Shown here piece by piece: positions 41,974-53,700 of a stretch of DNA of 64,000 nt (position 1 is the stretch's first letter; each line of letters opens with the position of its first letter). The position numbers and the translations under genes are program-made. Source of the stretch: Arenicola marina (lineage: Eukaryota > Annelida > Polychaeta > Arenicolidae); contig CAXHSH010000293.1 of NCBI GenBank assembly GCA_964019135.1, positions 124,001 through 188,000 on the forward strand. The letters run 5' to 3'. The notes under the pieces were generated by a model. The model was not told where the DNA came from and made no database searches. It worked only from the letters and a program-made list of their open reading frames with translations.

Positions 41974-43592
41974 AAACCGCCGATCTTGCCAGCCAAAGAC
42001 CGGTGAAGGCTGGAGAAACTGAGGCTGAAACCCCACGGAGTGACATCGTAAGAAGAGGTGTCCCCCTACTGGACGGTGTTTACGTGAAAGGAAAGGTGGA
42101 AGATGTCGCCATTACTTTCACCATTGACACAGGAGCAACGAAGACTGTCCTGTCATCTGAGATCTGTCAGAAAATCAAAGATCATCGGAAACCCCAGCTG
42201 AAGAAAACCCGACCCCTAAATGGAGCAGGAGGCAGTAGAATAGAAGAGTTAGGAAAGGGAAAATTCAATATACAACTAGGCCCACTATTGCTGACCACGG
42301 ACGTCATTGTCGCAGATATCACTGATCAATGTCTCATTGGAGCCGATACCCTGTTAAACAACGAGGTTGGCCCTGCCGACATATTGATGAGCAAGAATAT
42401 TGTCCGAATTGGCAACTATGATATCCCATGCAGCCCAGCGAGTCTACAGGTGCGACGAGTGGTGACGATAGAGCCGTGCTCGATTCCGGGACGAACAGAA
42501 GCAGTTATAGGTATTAAAGTTGAGTCAGACAGGCACACCCTACCCACAGTGAGCGACTTCGTCGTGGAACCAAGTATACAGTTTCTAGCCAAATATCCCT
42601 TAGCAGTAGCGCGCACCCTAGTGACAGCTGACCGTGACGCCAGCAGTTACTTGCGTGTCATGAACCCCTTCAGGACTACAGTCGATATAAAACGAGGAAC
42701 GGAGATAGGCCAAGCCGAGGCCTGCAATATGCAAGAGCAAGTCATTCTACAAGCCGAGAACGAATCAGCGACGGAATCGTCGTACAATATACGCCGAATA
42801 CAACTCGGAAGCAACGGACAAGCACCGGAATTGCTACCAAGAATAAAAGAAGACGTTAAAGTTCCTTCACATCTGCAGCCCATGTACAAAGAAGCTATTC
42901 AAGGCAGATCGCCGGAGCAGCAGCGAACCATAGTCGATATGTTGTGTCAGTATCAAGATGCATTTTCGAGGGATGAAGATGATCTCGGGCTGACCGATTT
43001 GGGAGAACATTCCATCGATACAGGAGACAGTCGACCCATTAAGCAAGCCCCACGACGTGTACCACTTGCCTTAGCAGAGGCCGAAAAAGACTGTGTAGAA
43101 CAGCTACTGAAACAGAAAGTAATTCGGAAGTCCACTTTCCCATGGGCCAGCCCCATCGTACTGGTCAAAAAGAAGTCAGGAAAAATTAGACCCTGTGTAG
43201 ATTATCGACGGTTGAACAAAGTAACAAAAACTGACGCATTTCCCTTGCCTCGTTGCCAGGATTGCATAGATGCTGTGGCGGGAGCAACGCTATTTAGCAC
43301 GTTTGATTTAACATCAGGCTACCACCAGATAAATATGAAGGCAGAAGATACCCCCAAGACAGCCTTTGCCACCAAGTACGGACTCTATGAGTATGTCACC
43401 ATGCCATTTGGGTTGACTAATAGTCCGGCTACCTGTCAGCGGATAATGGAACTCGCCTTGCAAGGTCTACAATGGACAGCGTGCTTGATATATCTGGACG
43501 ATATTATTGTCTTTGCAAGGACATTTGACGAACACCTGGAACGAGTGGCTCGAGTCTTAGACCGCATCAAGCAGGCGCACATTTCCAGCTGA
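41934..43592 (+). CDS. pol ORF (protease and reverse transcriptase) of the Gypsy element
   Basis: The retropepsin-type protease has the active-site stretch ITFTIDTGATKTVLS near residue 65, and CLIGADTLL further on. Reverse transcriptase motifs are KQKVIRKSTFPWASPIVLV, RPCVDYRRLNKVT, FDLTSGYHQINM, MPFGLTNSPATCQR and YLDDIIVFA. The recognisable element ends just after this last motif. Gag polyprotein cleavage and RNA-to-DNA copying are the family roles. Confidence 0.88.
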   Translation: MYECATFKQQFKLETADLASQRPVKAGETEAETPRSDIVRRGVPLLDGVYVKGKVEDVAITFTIDTGATKTVLSSEICQKIKDHRKPQLKKTRPLNGAGGSRIEELGKGKFNIQLGPLLLTTDVIVADITDQCLIGADTLLNNEVGPADILMSKNIVRIGNYDIPCSPASLQVRRVVTIEPCSIPGRTEAVIGIKVESDRHTLPTVSDFVVEPSIQFLAKYPLAVARTLVTADRDASSYLRVMNPFRTTVDIKRGTEIGQAEACNMQEQVILQAENESATESSYNIRRIQLGSNGQAPELLPRIKEDVKVPSHLQPMYKEAIQGRSPEQQRTIVDMLCQYQDAFSRDEDDLGLTDLGEHSIDTGDSRPIKQAPRRVPLALAEAEKDCVEQLLKQKVIRKSTFPWASPIVLVKKKSGKIRPCVDYRRLNKVTKTDAFPLPRCQDCIDAVAGATLFSTFDLTSGYHQINMKAEDTPKTAFATKYGLYEYVTMPFGLTNSPATCQRIMELALQGLQWTACLIYLDDIIVFARTFDEHLERVARVLDRIKQAHISS

Positions 43593-43594
43593 TC

Positions 43595-44236
43595 GCCATG
43601 CACGACATCTGCGCCAAGCCTGGTGGGGAAAAGTGCTTGGGACTCCCGATGTTCCACGCATCTACCGTGTGCGACACAGTATCCTCTTTTGCTGGTAGAG
43701 GAAAAAAAACGCTTGGGAAATATGGAAGTTGTTTCCCGAAGTTAAGAGAACCTTCGCTACGCTGATGCCGCAGCCAGAAATGTCAAAAGTAGACGACACG
43801 ATGGAATCGCTGGAGAAGTTTGTTGTATTAATGTATGACAAATCGAGATCACTATGCCACGTCAATGCTGCCAGATTAAAACTATTCGCACAGAACGGTA
43901 GGGTTATCAGCAACGTCCCCCCCAACGCAGGGTGCTCTACTCCAACACGTTAGGAGATCAGTGTATCAGGCGGGGCATTGTTGGAGCCAGGCAACTGTGC
44001 CAATGGCCAAACTTCCGGCGCCACAAGGATGGGGGTGTTCACGCAGAGATGCCGGAAAATGGGAGGTAGTTTGGAGTAACAGGCCCGAAGCAAGCAACGT
44101 GTGCAATGAACTCATCCACTGTGGTTGTACGAAAAGTAGCAGAACGAGTTGCAAGTGTGTGAAAGCTGCATTGACATGCACAGCACTCTGCAAGTGTGGA
44201 GGTCATTGCCAACAGGTAGATAACGAAGATTAACAG
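43595..44236 (+). pseudogene. Fragment of a multicopy invertebrate gene with a cysteine-rich CXC-like tail
   Basis: Translations give AMHDICAKPGGEKCLGLPMF and HASTVCDTVSSFAGRGKK, then in other frames MSKVDDTMESLEKFVVLMYD, VYQAGHCWSQATVPMAKLP and a tail ELIHCGCTKSSRTSCKCVKA followed by LTCTALCKCGGHC. I recognise this as a family present in many copies in cnidarian and lancelet genomes, probably tied to a mobile element, but I cannot name it. The tail resembles tesmin/TSO1 CXC DNA-binding repeats. The copy is broken. It abuts the truncated Gypsy pol directly. Confidence 0.55.
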
Positions 44237-44849
44237 CCATATATTGCCATATACGTAATATGGTGGTACCAGCTTAAATGTTATTTATGGCATACGTAAC
44301 GTAGTTAAATATATCTTCAGAAACAGTTTCCTTCTTGAAGTCATTGAGTAGGATGGAGTCGGTATGTCCTTTCACAGAGTGACAGAGTTTTGAATGCATA
44401 AGTTTATTACCTCTATTCAACCTCTATTCAAACTCATTAACTGCCGCCACCAGCGTTAAACCTTTTCTGTCGGTAGGTTATAATATATCCATTCACGATG
44501 CTTGTATGCATCTATATTTTAAAGATGATATATCCGCAGCAAGTAAGTACTGACATTCGTAGCATAATGTAACGTTCAAGCTTCCAACGAATATATTTAT
44601 CAACATGCACAATTTGCATACTATGAACATTTATTGCCAATTGTCATGTTAGTTGTTAGGTATTGCAATTGATATATATGTAGTATTAATTCGGTGTCAA
44701 CCGCTTGATAACGCGGAGTATGGTAAGTATGATAATTAGAAATACACTTATTCTTAAGCGTAATTTATTGTGACTGACCTGTCGACAATAAAGTCATGCT
44801 AGCAGTGCCCTGTACGTCGTATATCTTGTTTAATCATACAGCTTCTAAA
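44237..44849. other. No recognisable gene
   Basis: AT-rich sequence with no convincing open frame or repeat. Confidence 0.4.
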
Positions 44850-45470
44850 ATCTGCGAGAATCGAACATAGCCATTAACAAAATGACTCTCTTAGCTTGCG
44901 AGATATTGACTATCAATTGATTGATTATCAATTTTATTATCAGATATTAAGTATTATTTGAGACCTTGTCCACTATCTTAAAACATACAGGGTGCGTTGC
45001 TCCTGCATACTTAGTAATCACATTTGTAAAATCTGCGCGCCCGAAAACCTATGTATAGGCATCAAAATAACGGTTCTATGTCTCTTGGTTTTTAAGATAT
45101 TCAGTATTGATAAAGGCCTTGTCCGCCATCTTGGAAAATGGCGGACGTGTTGCTCCTGCATACTCAATAACCACATTTTTGAAATCTGCGCACCCGAAAA
45201 CCTATGTACAGGTATCCAAATAATGGTTTTACTCCTCTTAGTTTTCGAGATATTAAGTATTATTACTGGCCTTGGCCGCCATCTTGGAAAATGGCGGATC
45301 CGTTGCTACTAGATACCCAATAATATTTTTTTTTAATTCATCGACCCCGAAAAACTATATAAAGATATGAAATTAAAGGCTCTATGGGTATTCATTTTCG
45401 AGATATTGGGTATTATTAGTGGCCTCGTCCGCCATTTTGAAAAATGGCCGGCAGAGCTTCCAGGGGTAAA
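44850..45470 (+). repeat. 153-bp tandem repeat, about four diverged copies
   Basis: Units are phased on GTTGCTCCTGCATAC at 44996, 45149 and 45302, with an older copy upstream. Each holds ATCTGCGCNCCCGAAAACCTATG and the hairpin CCGCCATCTTGGAAAATGGCGG. Because 153 is a multiple of three a frame stays open across two units (44992-45312), but I see no sign that it codes. Confidence 0.85.
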
Positions 45471-46595
45471 ATCTGTCTTGACACTATAGCTAAATTTGAC
45501 TACAATGGTATCACGGACAAGTGTGCCATATTTCATGTTTTTACCACATAATGCACGATTATTCGCTTATCCGCTGGACTATAAGAGATGATCCGGGAAA
45601 ATCAGGATACTGCTCCCAGTCCAAGTTCACTCATCTGGATCGCACCCCACCTTTTCCTCGCGCTCTCACATTAACCAATAACTCAACCACAGACGATTTT
45701 TTTTGAGATGTGCTAAGATTAACACCAGTTATTGGGTCATATTTGACGAACAGCGCCTCACAACGAGTTAGTTTACAAGGGACACCCCCTGACAGACACA
45801 TCTACCATTGTCGGGTCCTTTATATAAATATATACTTTAGCCAATCACCCCCTCACTGTTTCATCGATGTGAACTTGACGCCTGCCAGCGGTCGTTGTGT
45901 GCCCGGTTTTTTTGTGGATAAACTTACTGAACTCTCTGGAGTAGCATTCAATTCTGACCAAATTCTTGACAAATTATGGACGTGACAGAAGGAAGCGTTT
46001 GGACGCAATTCCGCTGCCCCTAAATTCCCAACGATAGATATAGGTAATCGAACAAACCTTTTCTGAAGGCGATGTTCTCTTCTCTTTAGAAATTGCGCTA
46101 GGCTGCTGATCATCTTCCTCCACTGATAGTAGTTCTTAAAAACGTCACAAGTGAATCTGTTTGAAACGTTAATCGTGTTGTTGCACATTGCTTCAGTTGC
46201 CTCGGGTTATTCCGACTGGGAATCCATTGCAACGAGGTACTATTTCGCACTACAGACCGAATTTAGCGAGACTTGTGAGATCATGATACAAATGATCAAA
46301 CCTAAACAAGAGAGCTTGCCATGGAGAACCGGAAGAACTGAAGAACTTCGAGGCGTAGCTGAGAAGCTCTGAGATCTCAATAAGGACCTGCAACTCATGC
46401 CTTTTCTGGCTTAATGTTTATTTCTATTGTTTCTTCCGAGGATTCGACACAGAAGAGATTTACTCGAGCGAAGGGTCATTATTGTCAATATTTACAATTT
46501 CTGAGCGACTTGTAAGCTGTTCCCTGTGACACAATCAGAAATCAACTTTTCTAATCTGTGCTTACAACGTAAATTCCCACTTGCTTCCGTGAGCC
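45471..46595. other. No recognisable gene
   Basis: Only short frames are present. One at 46151-46372 ends in a charged helix-like stretch but matches nothing I know. Confidence 0.35.
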
Positions 46596-46664
46596 AGCCC
46601 AAGCGGCCAGTGCGGGTTCAAATCCCACCTGAGCAATTGCCTGTTTGTCATGATAAACATTCCA
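46596..46664 (+). repeat. tRNA-derived SINE fragment, second copy
   Basis: CCCAAGCGGCCAGTGCGGG, box B-like GGTTCAAATCC, CACCTGAGCAATTG and GATAAACATTCCA follow the same order as the copy at 9476-9541. Box A is not evident. Confidence 0.55.
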
Positions 46665-46744
46665 CGTATTTCTTCGCAAAGAGTAGTTTAAAACGTTGTA
46701 CATAAATCAATCAACATTTTTTTTGCTCTGTTGTGTCTTACAAG

Positions 46745-47100
46745 TCGCTTTGCATCAGCTGACAGCAAAGATTTCACCCAACTGGCTGACGAGGCGACGC
46801 CTAAAGCTACACAGGAGAAGGCTGCTTTGGCGTTGCGAGTGTATGATACATGGTAAAAGTGGAAGGCAGCTCAATATGGCACTAATCTCGAATTCCCAAG
46901 CCTGCTCAGGATGAGCAAAGATGATCTAAATCAGCGTTTAGTACTTTTATCAGAGAAGCACGAAAGCAAAACGGCGACCGATACCCTGGCGCGACACTTC
47001 ATGTTCTCATTACCAGCCTTCAAAAGTACATGGAGCTGGCCGGCAGACATGTGCAGCTGCTGTCTGACAGGAAATTCAAATATTTGCAAACAGCTTTAGA
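46745..47100 (+). pseudogene. Possible remnant of a Crypton/KIAA1958-like recombinase N-terminal region
   Basis: Read in two frames it gives RFASADSKDFTQLADEATPK, then EFPSLLRMSKDDLNQRLVLL and ARHFMFSLPAFKST. This order (RF.....L, an A...W helix, then L..ML.DDLN..L..F) is reminiscent of the N-terminal SAM-like domain of tyrosine-recombinase-derived proteins. The match is weak and the catalytic region is absent. Confidence 0.3.
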
Positions 47101-47915
47101 TTTCATACGTCAGCCACCTTTTGCTGTGGGCGTTTCCATCTATTCTGGTGGCGCGGTGTGACTTGATCGAATGACAAGTTGCCGGTATATTGTCCTGAAA
47201 CTTTTTTTTCTAATGTATCAAATGCGCTTGCTACTGTTTGCACTGAAGTCTCACGTTTCATGCAATCTTCGTCCTTGATAACGAACCTCACTATAATGCC
47301 GTTCCCTGTACTTTGGGAATTACTTCAGACGCCACTGAACGTCATGGAGTCAGTGACTATATGTTAGAATGTGTTGTTGACATTGTAGTCTGTTTTGTAT
47401 TTCTTGCGTATTTCTTTCGCAAAACTGACGTCATGTAAACATGTTTCCAACCTCATCATCAATGAAGTTGTGTGGAACACTGACCAAAGCTGATTCAAAC
47501 TCTTCCGAAACTTATTATGAGGAAGTCTGTGCATACCTTTATCCTTGGAAAACGCAACTTGGTAACTTGCTTAAATTGTCTGTATTTTCATACTTTGGCG
47601 GCCATTTTGGACGCCATCTTGGAGGTCCGGACAACTTTTTGTGCAACAGAATTTGTTAATTACATTTATCCTTTAGTTTTCTTTTCACATGAGCGATACT
47701 TCTAACGAACAGTCCTGGTGAGTTCGTCCATCGCCGTTATCACGATTTTTTCATAATGCGTTTCCACCCCCAATATGATGTATTTTCATACTGCGCATGC
47801 GTCAACAAGAGTAGCTGGCTTTTTTTTTTCACGGGAATAAGTTGTAGAAAATCTTCAAACAAATACCTGTATAGCCGTCTTATCAATTGTGAAAGTAACA
47901 GAAAACAGATACTGA
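47101..47915. other. No recognisable gene; 5' flank of LINE ORF1
   Basis: Only short frames. A GGCGGCCATTTTGGACGCCATCTTGG stretch near 47598, seen here as two short inverted GGC-CATTTTGG blocks, resembles the hairpin of the 153-bp repeat. A T-run at 47820 may lie at the LINE 5' end. Confidence 0.35.
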
Positions 47916-48764
47916 ATGGGTAGAAAACGCAAACGGACAGGTAGCAGCAGCAAACAGGCTCGAGAAGTGAGAAATCAAATGGATAACAAGTTGGCGTCCC
48001 CAGCAACGGACACGGCGGCAACAACAAACATGTCGGACAGCGACCAGCTTGATGAAGTCATGACATCTCTGACAGATCTCCACTGTCAGATGAGCGACAA
48101 CGCAATGAGCCACAATGATTTGGATAAGCAGCTGATCTTAATAGAAGCACAGGCTGAGGATAACACAAGTGAAATCAGCACTCTTAGGGATACGGTGAAA
48201 CAGCTGCGGAATGAGGTAACTCTGCTGAAACACATTGTCATCCGCCAAAGTGACATGATTGATAAAATGAATGAGACTGATGTCGATACCCAGGTCAGAT
48301 CTATGAGGGATAATGTCTTATTTCACAATCTGGTAGAGGAAAGAGAGGAGGACTGCCGAAAGAAAGTCCTTGAACAACTCCACAAGTCAGGCTTCTCTGC
48401 AGAAGTAAAATTTGAACGAATCCATAGGATCGGAAAATACTCACCAAGTGCAAAGTATCCGAGGCCTATAGTGGGTAAAATGTCCAGCAGCACCATGGCC
48501 GAAAGTTTAGTTCAGTTCGGTAAATCGTTCGCCCGGACTGCAGGTGGCCTACGGATTACACCTCAGTTCCCAGCATCGCTACGTGACCGACGCAGGCATT
48601 TGGCCGAGATAGCCGAAAGAACAAGACTCAGTAATCCAGGCACAAAGACGCGCATTGTCCATGACTCCTTGTATATAAACGGGCAGAAATATCACCATCT
48701 TTTGAAGCGCCCCACAGCAAGGGACCTCACTCAATCTCACACCACGAGAGCTACAGGAATTTAG
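47916..48764 (+). CDS. L1-type LINE ORF1 protein (coiled coil, RRM, C-terminal domain)
   Basis: 282 residues. A basic N-terminus (MGRKRKRTGSSS) is followed by a coiled coil (about residues 60-125: LDKQLILIEAQAEDNTSEIS and on). An RRM-like segment follows (VRSMRDNVLFHNLVEEREED, then KFERIHRIGKYS and RPIVGKM), then the C-terminal domain (PASLRDRRRHLAEIAERTRL, DSLYINGQKYHHLL). This is the trimeric RNA-binding ORF1 layout of L1/Tx1 LINEs. The frame ends early compared with the sister copy: a shift near 48715-48720 leads to the stop at 48762, and the missing IMPACT-like tail continues in another frame. Confidence 0.8.
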   Translation: MGRKRKRTGSSSKQAREVRNQMDNKLASPATDTAATTNMSDSDQLDEVMTSLTDLHCQMSDNAMSHNDLDKQLILIEAQAEDNTSEISTLRDTVKQLRNEVTLLKHIVIRQSDMIDKMNETDVDTQVRSMRDNVLFHNLVEEREEDCRKKVLEQLHKSGFSAEVKFERIHRIGKYSPSAKYPRPIVGKMSSSTMAESLVQFGKSFARTAGGLRITPQFPASLRDRRRHLAEIAERTRLSNPGTKTRIVHDSLYINGQKYHHLLKRPTARDLTQSHTTRATGI

Positions 48765-49122
48765 AGAGATATCCTTCGCCACCTCCCATACAAGCGCAGT
48801 GGGCTGTCATCTCTTCATCAAGGCGACGAAGGTTGGTTCCATCAATGACGTACGCGCCACCTACAAAGCAGCTCTTCTGGAAGGACAGTTCCTCTCCGCA
48901 CAAGCAATCGGGTCAGCATATCAACTTAAACAAGGGAAGAACAACGAGGCTGACTGAGGATGACACCGGGACAGAATGTGGCAATGCAGGGACATCCTTG
49001 TTAAACTGAAGGCCAGCAATGTGGCCGTTGTGGTAGCCTGTTCTGGCGCTGCATTCAGGTTAGAAAAACACGCGTCGGCTCTGTCAGAGGCCATCGAGAG
49101 GGTTGTGTCTGATATGGAATAA
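48765..49122 (+). pseudogene. Out-of-frame IMPACT/YigZ-like tail of the LINE ORF1
   Basis: A different frame gives FREISFATSHTSAVG and KVGSINDVRATYKAALL up to a TGA at 48956, then, after a further frame change, an EDDTGTECG-like loop and DILVKLKASNVAVVVACSGA, ending SEAIERVVSDME at TAA. The order and spacing match the tail of the ORF1 fragment at 2-367 and 14382-14603. No ORF2 follows, so the LINE copy is 3'-incomplete or rearranged. Confidence 0.6.
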
Positions 49123-49465
49123 CTGTTATAGTTAAAATAGCCGGTCCATGGTGAACTAAAGAGATAAGTACATTTCCTTCCTTCTTACTTTCTCTCATTC
49201 ATGTCACATCACTCCATGCATAACGTACATAGACTTGACTGCAAGCGAAGTACATTTCAGGCAATGATCTTAGGCCTGTTGCGTTTGTTTTTATCGGCGA
49301 CATCACTTAATTGAAATATTCTTGTGACCGGTGTTTGGCCACATCTAACGTAATGCTGAGAGAATACTGTTGTGGTTATACAGGGTCGCGGTAGAGCGAC
49401 CACAGTAATTATGTCAAAGTGTACTGGGCTAGTGTGGTGCATAATCTGAGTCCTCGTTTGGAGCA
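49123..49465. other. No recognisable gene
   Basis: The expected position of a LINE ORF2 start, but no endonuclease motif was seen. Confidence 0.4.
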
Positions 49466-49570
49466 CTGTGAAGTTGGGAACGGGAACCCGGAGACACGGG
49501 AGTCGCTGTGAAGTTAGAACCGGGAACCGGGAACCTGGAACCGGGAACCGGGAACCCGGAGACCTGAGAC
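49466..49570 (+). repeat. GGGAACC-rich minisatellite
   Basis: Repeated ACCGGGAACCGGGAACC and GGAGAC(A/C) blocks, including two GAACCCGGAGAC copies. Confidence 0.8.
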
Positions 49571-49631
49571 TAACAAGGATGCAAAATAAAAACCCATGGA
49601 AAAAGTACGCAAGTGTTTGGAATTAGTGAAG

Positions 49632-50096
49632 GTTACACACCAATAGGCGGCCTAGGTCGTGCGTAGAAAAGTATATACCGTCAAGTAGTGCCTAAACAAT
49701 GGTCGTATATCCGGGTTATATGGTTACTAATTAATTCTGTCTTTGCATATATTGTTTGTTTGACACCTGTTTGACCCGGATAATGCCAGTTCAATTCATC
49801 TGTGACGCAAGCATGCATGCCAATGTTACAGGTGTGTGGTTCGGTCGACCTCATCACATGCTAATTCACAGGGTCTCTAATTTGTTGCGGGCTGCGCAAA
49901 GGGGGGTGCCACGCTATAGGCTGTAGCCAAAACTTATGCTAGTCAACCTATGTTCTGCTTGTTTTTAAAATCCAGTTGGATACTTGCTGTATAATTCTCT
50001 ATGCCTACATAGTCAATTTGGGGACCGATTTTTTGGGTTGAAAATTTGAGTTTTGACATTACTTATCATAGGGATGGTTTCTATTGGTGTGTAACG
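49632..50096. mobile_element. 465-bp MITE with GTTACACACCAATAG ends
   Basis: The 15-bp ends match exactly in inverted orientation (49632-49646 and 50082-50096). No clear target duplication was found. A third copy of the left end, GTTACACACCA, lies at 50134 just before the satellite array. No coding frame inside. Confidence 0.55.
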
Positions 50097-50789
50097 TAAA
50101 GTAAAATAAAAGAAAGTGGCGTCATTCATGAAGGTTACACACCAGCAAACGTTTCAAATATATTTTGTATAGTGTCACAAGAGAACCGGTAAAGCAAGCA
50201 GCAGTATAGACTAAATTTTATGCCATATGGCATATGTCCGACGCTATTTGGGCCAATCAGACCGGTGTCATTTTAAAGCATATCAACGTGCCTATCAAAT
50301 GAAAAAACAACTAGGGCGGCACAGCATTCAGTATAGAAGCCACGACCAGAAGAAGATGACGCATTTTAACGCATTAACGCATTAACGCTATACACATGTA
50401 CAAGTTCCTGGAGTTTTATGCCATGTGGCATATGTTCGACGCTGTTTCGGCCAATCAGACCGGTGTCATTTTAAAGCATATCAACGTGCCTATCAAATAA
50501 AAAAACAACTAGGGCGGCACAGCATTTAGTATAGAAGCCACGGCCAGAAGAACATGACGCATTTTAACGCATTAACGCTATACACATGTACAAGTTCCTG
50601 GAGTGTTATGCCATGTGGCATATCTTTGACGCTGTTTGGGCCTATCAGACCGGTGTCATTTTAAAGGATATCAACGTGCCTATCAAATAAAAAAACAACT
50701 AGGGCGGCACAGCATTTAGTATAGAAGTTACGGTCAGAAGAAGATGACGCATTTTAACGCCTTAACGCTATATTAAGTCCTGGAGTTTA

Positions 50790-53700
50790 TGCCATGTGGC
50801 ATATGTTCGACGCTGTTTCGGCCAATCAGACCGGTGTCATTTTAAAGCATATCAACGTGCCTATCAAATGCAAAAACAACTAGGGCGGCACAGCACTTAG
50901 TATAGAAGTTACGGCCAGAAGAAGATGACGCATTTTAACGCCTTAACGCTATACACATGTACAAGTTCCTGGAGTTTTATGCCATGTGGCATATGTTTGA
51001 CGCTGTTTGGGCCTATCAGACCGGTGTCATTTTAAAGCATATCAACGTGCCTATCAAATAAAAAAACAATTAGGGCGGCACAGCATTTAGTATAGAAGTT
51101 ACGGCCAGAAGAAGATGACGCATTTTAACGCCTTAACGCTATATTAGGTCCTGGAGTTTATGCCATGTGGCATATGTTCGACGCTGTTTCGGCCAATCAG
51201 ACCGGTGTCATTTTAAAGCATATCAACGTGCCTATCAAATGAAAAAACAACTAGGGCGGCACAGCATTTAGTATAGAAGCCACGGCCAGAAGAAGATGAC
51301 GCATTTTAACGCATTAACGCTATACACATGTACAAGTTCCTGGAGTTTTATGCCATGTGGCATATGTTTGACGCTGTTTGGGCCAATCAGACCGGTGTCA
51401 TTTTAAAGCATATCAACGTGCCTATCAAATGAAAAAACGACTAGGGCGGCACAGCATTTAGTATAGAAGCCACGCCCAGAAGAAGATGACGCATTTTAAC
51501 GCATTAACGCTATACACATGTACAAGTTCCTGGAGTTTTATGCCATGTGGCGTATGTTTGACGCTGTTTAGGCCTATCAGACCGGTGTCATTTTAAAGCA
51601 TATCAACGTGCCTATCAAATAAAAAAACAACTAGGGCGGCACAGCATTTAGTATAGAAGTTACGGTCAGAAGAAGATGACGCATTTTAACGCCTTAACGC
51701 TATATTAAGTCCTGGAGTTTATGCCATGTGGCATATGTTCGACGCTGTTTCGGCCAATCAGACCGGTGTCATTTTAAAGCATATCAACGTGCCTATCAAA
51801 TAAAAAAACAACTAGGGCGGCACAGCATTTAGTATAGCAGCCACGGCCAGAAGAACATGACGCATTTTAACGCATTAACGCTATACACATGTACAAGTTC
51901 CTGGAGTGTTATGCCATGTGGCATATCTTTGACGCTGTTTGGGCCTATCAGACCGGTGTCATTTTAAAGGATATCAACGTGCCTATCAAATAAAAAAACA
52001 ACTAGGGCGGCACAGCATTTAGTATAGAAGTTACGGTCAGAAGAAGATGACGCATTTTAACGCCTTAACGCTATATTAAGTCCTGGAGTTTATGCCATGT
52101 GGCATATGTTCGACGCTGTTTCGGCCAATCAGACCGGTGTCATTTTAAAGCATATCAACGTGCCTATCAAATGCAAAAACAACTAGGGCGGCACAGCATT
52201 TAGTATAGAAGCCACGGCCAGAAGAACATGACGCATTTTAACGCATTAACGCTATACACATGTACAAGTTCCTGGAGTGTTATGCCATGTGGCATATCTT
52301 TGACGCTGTTTGGGCCTATCAGACCGGTGTCATTTTAAAGGATATCAACGTGTCTATCAAATAAAAAAACAACTAGGGCGGCACAGCATTTAGTATAGAA
52401 GTTACGGTCAGAAGAAGATGACGCATTTTAACGCCTTAACGCTATATTAAGTCCTGGAGTTTATGCCATGTGGCATATGTTCGACGCTGTTTCGGCCAAT
52501 CAGACCGGTGTCATTTTAAAGCATATCAACGTGCCTATCAAATGCAAAAACAACTAGGGCGGCACAGCACTTAGTATAGAAGTTACGGCCAGAAGAAGAT
52601 GACGCATTTTAACGCCTTAACGCTATACACATGTACAAGTTCCTGGAGTTTTATGCCATGTGGCATATGTTTGACGCTGTTTGGGCCTATCAGACCGGTG
52701 TCATTTTAAAGCATATCAACGTGCCTATCAAATAAAAAAACAATTAGGGCGGCACAGCATTTAGTATAGAAGTTACGGCCAGAAGAAGATGACGCATTTT
52801 AACGCCTTAACGCTATATTAGGTCCTGGAGTTTATGCCATGTGGCATATGTTCGACGCTGTTTCGGCCAATCAGACCGGTGTCATTTTAAAGCATATCAA
52901 CGTGCCTATCAAATGAAAAAACAACTAGGGCGGCACAGCATTTAGTATAGAAGCCACGGCCAGAAGAAGATGACGCATTTTAACGCATTAACGCTATACA
53001 CATGTACAAGTTCCTGGAGTTTTATGCCATGTGGCATATGTTTGACGCTGTTTGGGCCAATCAGACCGGTGTCATTTTAAAGCATATCAACGTGCCTATC
53101 AAATGAAAAAACGACTAGGGCGGCACAGCATTTAGTATAGAAGCCACGCCCAGAAGAAGATGACGCATTTTAACGCATTAACGCTATACACATGTACAAG
53201 TTCCTGGAGTTTTATGCCATGTGGCGTATGTTTGACGCTGTTTGGGCCTATCAGACCGGTGTCATTTTAAAGCATATCAACGTGCCTATCAAATAAAAAA
53301 ACAACTAGGGCGGCACAGCATTTAGTATAGAAGTTACGGTCAGAAGAAGATGACGCATTTTAACGCCTTAACGCTATATTAAGTCCTGGAGTTTATGCCA
53401 TGTGGCATATGTTCGACGCTGTTTCGGCCAATCAGACCGGTGTCATTTTAAAGCATATCAACGTGCCTATCAAATAAAAAAACAACTAGGGCGGCACAGC
53501 ATTTAGTATAGCAGCCACGGCCAGAAGAACATGACGCATTTTAACGCATTAACGCTATACACATGTACAAGTTCCTGGAGTGTTATGCCATGTGGCATAT
53601 CTTTGACGCTGTTTGGGCCTATCAGACCGGTGTCATTTTAAAGGATATCAACGTGCCTATCAAATAAAAAAACAACTAGGGCGGCACAGCATTTAGTATA

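Larger units (their letters stand above)
38296..43591 (+). mobile_element. Ty3/Gypsy retrotransposon fossil, 5' half (LTR, primer site, gag, protease, RT)
   Basis: The parts in order are a putative 5' LTR of about 1.7 kb, a tRNA-Leu primer-binding site, a gag ORF with a CCHC knuckle, and pol with protease and most of the reverse transcriptase. The sequence ends abruptly in pol and is followed by an unrelated gene fragment. The remaining gag and pol frames look open, so the copy is probably young, but it is incomplete: it lacks RNase H, integrase and a 3' LTR. Confidence 0.88.

Noticed and set aside
44992-45312. Cysteine- and leucine-rich 106-codon frame that looks like a membrane protein
   Set aside because: It is explained by two copies of a non-coding 153-bp repeat whose length is a multiple of three.
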